Assembly (NCBI GenBank): GCA_022360875.1 | Contig: JAKSBZ010000326.1 | Location: 1-64,000 of the forward strand | Length of the DNA stretch: 64,000 nt | Direction of reading: 5' to 3' | Origin: Cytophagales bacterium | Lineage (GTDB): Bacteria; Bacteroidota; Bacteroidia; Cytophagales; Cyclobacteriaceae | Shown: positions 60,647 through 64,000 of the stretch, in pieces | Layout of the letters: every line of letters begins with the position of its first letter | How positions within the stretch are numbered: position 1 is the first letter of the stretch | The notes under the pieces: generated by a model | What the model was told of the DNA's origin: nothing | What the model saw: the letters and a program-made list of their open reading frames with translations, nothing else | Database searches by the model: none | Program-made: the position numbers and the translations under genes

Positions 60647-61153
60647 ATGACTGGAGCAGAATTTAGTCAGAACATTAATCAATTGTCTTCTTCTTTGAAG
60701 CCCTTTGCCATGCGGCTTACCAAAGACATTGAAGACGCTAATGATCTGATGCAGGAAACCGTGCTGAAAGCCTTCAATAATCGGGACAAATTTGCAGAAG
60801 GAACCAATCTGAAGGCTTGGCTTTATACCATCATGAAAAACACCTTCATCACCAATTACCAGCGCATGGTAAGAAGGAATACTTTCATCGACACCACCGA
60901 CAATCTTCATTACATTAACTCTACGGGCAGCACCACGGAAAACATGGCTTATGCTGGTTTTACCATGAGAGACATCAAAAGAGCAATCGCCCGTCTAGAA
61001 GACAATTACCGCATACCTTTTCTCATGCACTTCAGAGGCTTCAAATATCACGAAATCGCTGAGCAGCTGGGCATTCCAATTGGAACCGTCAAAAACAGAA
61101 TCCACATTGCGAGAAAAGACCTGAAAAGTATGTTAAAAAATTACGAACGATAG
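60647..61153 (+). CDS. ECF-type RNA polymerase sigma factor
   Basis: 168 residues from the ATG at 60647. Region 2 is visible as RLTKDIEDANDLMQETVLKAFNNRDKF with TNLKAWLYTIMKNTFITNYQR. Region 4 is AIARLEDNYRIPFLMHFRGFKYHEIAEQLGIPIGTVKNRIHIARKDLK. This belongs to the conserved group of short ECF factors in Bacteroidota. No anti-sigma gene follows; the next gene is glyA. In Porphyromonas an ECF factor (SigP) drives type IX secretion genes, but a link here is only a possibility. Confidence 0.93.
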   Translation: MTGAEFSQNINQLSSSLKPFAMRLTKDIEDANDLMQETVLKAFNNRDKFAEGTNLKAWLYTIMKNTFITNYQRMVRRNTFIDTTDNLHYINSTGSTTENMAYAGFTMRDIKRAIARLEDNYRIPFLMHFRGFKYHEIAEQLGIPIGTVKNRIHIARKDLKSMLKNYER

Positions 61154-61372
61154 CAGAACGCGAGCGGGGCCCAGGCTTCGCTCACCTGTCTTTCAGGCAA
61201 AAAAAATAAACTTCAATTTGTCTTTTCACTTCCTGTGAATTGCATTATTTTTAATTATCACAACCATTTCTATTTTTTTATTTAACCAACCCGCTCTTTT
61301 ATTACAAAATACTTAAAGTAGTTTTAAATGGAAATATTTTCTCTTTTACAAGGGAATATTCGATCTCTTTTC

Positions 61373-61380
61373 TATTTTTG
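61373..61380 (+). promoter_or_regulatory. Candidate -7 box of glyA
   Basis: TATTTTTG fits TAnnTTTG and lies 30 bp before the glyA ATG. The -33 side is AT-rich but has no clear TTG. Confidence 0.45.
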
Positions 61381-61410
61381 GCTTAACACAAACTGACACA
61401 TCGCTACACT

Positions 61411-62682
61411 ATGAAGAGAGACACGATAATCTTCGAGCTAATCGAACAAGAAGGCCGTCGCCAAGAAGAAGGAATAGAACTGATTGCATCGGAAAACTTC
61501 ACTTCCAAGCAAGTGATGGAGGCGCAGGGAAGCGTCTTAACCAACAAATACGCTGAAGGACTGCCGAACAAAAGGTACTACGGAGGCTGCCAGGTAGTCG
61601 ACAAAGTCGAGCAGCTGGCAATTGACCGGGCCAAAAAACTCTTCGGAGCAAGCTGGGCCAACGTACAGCCGCACTCTGGCGCCCAGGCAAACGCCGCAGT
61701 GATGCTTGCCGCATTGAACCCCGGTGACCGAATTCTAGGCTTCGACTTGTCGCACGGCGGACATTTAACGCACGGATCAACCGTCAACTTTTCGGGCAAG
61801 CTTTACAAGCCGCATTTTTACGGCGTGGAAAAAGAAACGGGACTCATCGACTGGGAAAAAGTAGCCCAAAAGGCCAAAGAAGTGAAGCCTAAACTGATTA
61901 TCTGCGGCGCTTCGGCATACAGCAGAGACTGGAACTACAAACGCCTCCGGGAAGCGGCCGACGAAGCAGGTGCTTTGTTGATGGCGGATATCTCGCACCC
62001 GGCGGGGCTTATTGCCAAAGGACTTCTGAATGATCCTCTGGAGCATTGTCATATTGTTACAACCACAACCCATAAAACACTCAGAGGACCGCGCGGAGGG
62101 CTTATCATGCTGCGCCATGACATCGACAATCCGATGGGGCACAAAACCCCTAAAGGAGCAATCAAAAAACTGTCGCAGGTGCTTGACGGAGCGGTATTTC
62201 CGGGAACACAAGGCGGTCCGCTGGAGCATGTCATCGCCGCCAAAGCCGTGGCTTTCGAAGAGGCTCTCAGCGACGAATACAAAGAATACGTGGAGCAGGT
62301 AAGAAGAAATGCCCAGGCAATGGCAAAAGCATTCGCTGCCCGCGGATACGACATCATTTCGGGAGGCACGGACAACCACATGATGCTTATCGACCTTCGC
62401 TCAAAAGGCCTGACCGGAAAACTTGCCGAGAACACGCTGGTTCTGGCAGACATTACCATTAACAAAAACATGGTGCCTTTCGACGACAAGTCTCCGTTCG
62501 TTACTTCAGGAATGCGCGTAGGCACGGCGGCCGTTACCACAAGAGGAATGAAAGAAGAACATATGGAAACCATTGTCAGCTTCATTGACCGCGTGCTGGC
62601 AAACCACGAGAGCGAATCGGTGATTTCTGAAACGAAGAAGGAAATAAACAAATGGATGAAAAACTTCCCGCTTTACGCATAA
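61411..62682 (+). CDS. glyA: Serine hydroxymethyltransferase
   Basis: 423 residues. [20 protein letters not shown] and [17 protein letters not shown] form the substrate region; the pyridoxal-phosphate lysine is in [14 protein letters not shown]. It converts serine and tetrahydrofolate to glycine and methylene-tetrahydrofolate. It stands alone with its own promoter candidate and terminator. Confidence 0.97.
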   Translation: MKRDTIIFELIEQEGRRQEEGIELIASENFTSKQVMEAQGSVLTNKYAEGLPNKRYYGGCQVVDKVEQLAIDRAKKLFGASWANVQPHSGAQANAAVMLAALNPGDRILGFDLSHGGHLTHGSTVNFSGKLYKPHFYGVEKETGLIDWEKVAQKAKEVKPKLIICGASAYSRDWNYKRLREAADEAGALLMADISHPAGLIAKGLLNDPLEHCHIVTTTTHKTLRGPRGGLIMLRHDIDNPMGHKTPKGAIKKLSQVLDGAVFPGTQGGPLEHVIAAKAVAFEEALSDEYKEYVEQVRRNAQAMAKAFAARGYDIISGGTDNHMMLIDLRSKGLTGKLAENTLVLADITINKNMVPFDDKSPFVTSGMRVGTAAVTTRGMKEEHMETIVSFIDRVLANHESESVISETKKEINKWMKNFPLYA

Positions 62683-63213
62683 AATAATCTGACGGATTTA
62701 TTAACCCGAAAAAGCTGTTCTGAGGAACGGCTTTTTTGGCTTAAGCACGGCAATACCATTCGAAAAGAACGAAGCAAAGAAAAACGCTTAAAAATCAGAA
62801 ATATCTTTCTAAAAGCAGTTAAACACCCTTCCAGCCCATAGCGTGAGAAGGATACGCACACATTTAGCTGCACACCTGGAAAAAGATGTTATACAAAACA
62901 TAGAAACGAGCAAAAAGAAATCTCTATAAACAAGCACGAAACAGCTATTTGAAGCACTATCAGAGAACCTGCGCCCCCTTGGTCGCAAATGCTCATCTAA
63001 AAAATGTAACTTATCAGGGATGTACAACCCCTCTCCATTTTCTTTTATAAAAAGAATAATGAGGATAACCGAATTTTTGTAAGTTTCTGCGCTTTGCTGA
63101 AAAAACTGCCAGTGCAAGAAAGAAACTGATTACGCAGCTTATTCAAAACATTCCGGCATTCTCAGTTTTTGTCAGCAAGGTCTGCAAAGCGGACTTAAAA
63201 CAAGAAAAAGTCA
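62683..63213. other. Intergenic region between glyA and the LpxR-like gene
   Basis: 531 bp. The glyA terminator lies at 62711-62737. An open frame of 102 codons on the minus strand (62809-63117) gives an unconvincing product and is not called. Otherwise AT-rich, with no recognised feature. Confidence 0.45.
62711..62737 (+). terminator. Terminator of glyA
   Basis: AAAGCTGTTC and GAACGGCTTT form a ten-base stem (one G-U pair) with a four-base loop and a following T-run. It lies 28 bp after the stop codon. Confidence 0.88.
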
Positions 63214-64000
63214 TCAGTGAAAGAAATAGCTGAAGACAAAATGAACGAAGAAATGTCTGTTCCGCTGTTGTAAATCGACCCGCTCGGTTTCGGCCTGAAG
63301 CATCAACTTCAAACTGACGCTGGATATGCTTAAAGCCATCCCGCTTTCCAACGACAAAACCAGTGGCTTCAAATCGCTAGTGAACTCGCTCTTGTTGTCA
63401 AACATTCCCCCCTGCACAGTGGCGTCATAAAACTGAGCGTGCAATCGCGGGGCGAAAAAAAGAAAAATCTCTGACAGTCCGCGCGGCCGCTTTCCTATAT
63501 CGGTCTGGCAAAAAACCGTTTCGTAAAGCGGCAAAAAACGTCCGATCCGAAAAACAGCTCCAGCCGAAAGCGAGGTTTGCAGCGTTCCAAGGGACACCTT
63601 TCCTTCTGCGAGCATTTCCATAAAACGATAGACATTTATCGAATAAAGCAATTCACCAACAGCGTTGGCGCCTATGTTGTTTTTGATTTGATATTCCCAT
63701 CCATCAAACTTTTCTACTCTAAAAACCTTTTTCACCAAATTATGCATGCCCTGGGCCTTCGAAGCCGGACCGACGACTCCCAGCTGCAAACTTGTTCGGT
63801 ACAAAAAAGCGATTTCTTACCGCTGTCCGGCTAGCTGTGAAATACAGCGAACCGGCAAAAGGGCGGTCAAAACTGTCAGGATCAGTTTTAAAATAAATAC
63901 CGGGAACATAGATCTTCTGAGAAACCTCAAACTGGCCGATAATCTTTGACCGTTTGTGGATTTTCTGATCGAACAAATGGGATATTTTCAGATGAAAACT
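63214..64000 (-). pseudogene. LpxR-like lipid A 3'-O-deacylase, frame-shifted, 5' end outside window
   Basis: Read from the right edge, the first frame gives EVSQKIYVPGIYFKTDP and DRPFAGSLYFTASRTAVRNR. The second gives YRTSLQLGVVGPASKAQGMHNLVKKVF and DGWEYQIKNNIGANAVGELLY, ending at a TGA (63214-63216). Together they follow the order of LpxR (DUF2219) proteins: RPYAGxLY, LGVVGP, GWxxQLKNE. The frames change at a run of six A (63803-63808 on the plus strand). Taking out one base makes a continuous protein: ..NRFLYRTSLQLGVVGP. LpxR enzymes are outer-membrane barrels that trim acyl chains from lipid A. The break may be a real mutation, a slippage switch or a sequencing error. Confidence 0.75.
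63803..63808 (-). other. Frameshift site in the LpxR-like gene
   Basis: Six T in the sense strand (CGC TTT TTT GTA). Five T would join the two frames as CGC TTT TTG TAC CGA, which encodes RFLYR and continues into TSLQLGVVGP. All further sequence up to the stop is intact, so the gene has a single lesion. Confidence 0.75.

Noticed and set aside
62809-63117. Open frame of 102 codons on the minus strand
   Set aside because: Mixed composition with many C, F and R, no start signal; judged chance.

Overview
The window is a chromosomal segment of a Bacteroidota bacterium, most likely of the Cytophagales type. The evidence is a MurF-alanine racemase fusion, an F-type ATP synthase locus lacking atpD and atpC, a PorW/SprE-like type IX secretion lipoprotein, a secreted protein with a type IX C-terminal sorting domain, a Rho factor with a long charged insertion, -7 promoter boxes of the form TAnnTTTG, and weak Shine-Dalgarno sequences. 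There are no rRNA or tRNA genes, no CRISPR array, no complete insertion sequence and no prophage. Most genes are housekeeping or envelope genes.

Layout. 0-6 kb: a truncated MscS-type channel, a POT-type peptide transporter, tmRNA (tag GENQYALAA), a TIGR01777 oxidoreductase, a LOG-family hydrolase and a lytic transglycosylase. 6-14 kb: uvrA, a glycosyltransferase, an unrecognised 136-residue protein, radA and a tandem universal stress protein. 14-21 kb: a three-gene RND efflux operon whose TolC protein carries an extra N-terminal periplasmic-binding-like domain. 21-29 kb: an M16 protease, a YigZ protein, an aldehyde dehydrogenase and murF-alr. 29-36 kb: a minus-strand operon of an M23 peptidase, bactofilin, atpZ, an AtpI-like protein and atpB-E-F-H-A-G. 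36-44 kb: porW/sprE, slyD, rho, serS and an HMCES/YedK protein. 45-48 kb: a histidine kinase and an NtrC-type regulator. 48-57 kb: a type IX secreted fibre-like protein, tilS, an OstA/LptA-like protein, then bamD-rpoZ-coaBC and a DUF4835 (PorD-like) gene. 57-64 kb: trkH and trkA, an ECF sigma factor, glyA and a frame-shifted LpxR-like gene cut by the window edge.

How the genes fit together. Cell-envelope construction dominates: peptidoglycan precursors and remodelling (MurF-Alr, lytic transglycosylase, M23, bactofilin), outer-membrane biogenesis (BamD, OstA-like, LpxR-like), type IX secretion (PorW/SprE, DUF4835 and a cargo protein) and efflux. Energy and ion balance are served by ATP synthase and TrkAH.

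The most notable non-coding signals are these. (1) A 255-bp gap at about 44.82-45.07 kb holds four consensus DnaA boxes arranged as two inverted pairs around AT-rich DNA; it is a strong candidate for the replication origin. (2) A dispersed repeat of about 91 bp, ended by AAGTRCT/AGTACTT and with internal inverted repeats, occurs three times, once filling the trkA-trkH gap and once ending 7 bp before a start codon. (3) An 18-A tract lies in front of bactofilin. (4) A CAA/CAG tract preceded by a hairpin lies in front of the sigma factor. (5) A single-base frameshift lies in a homopolymer of the LpxR-like gene.
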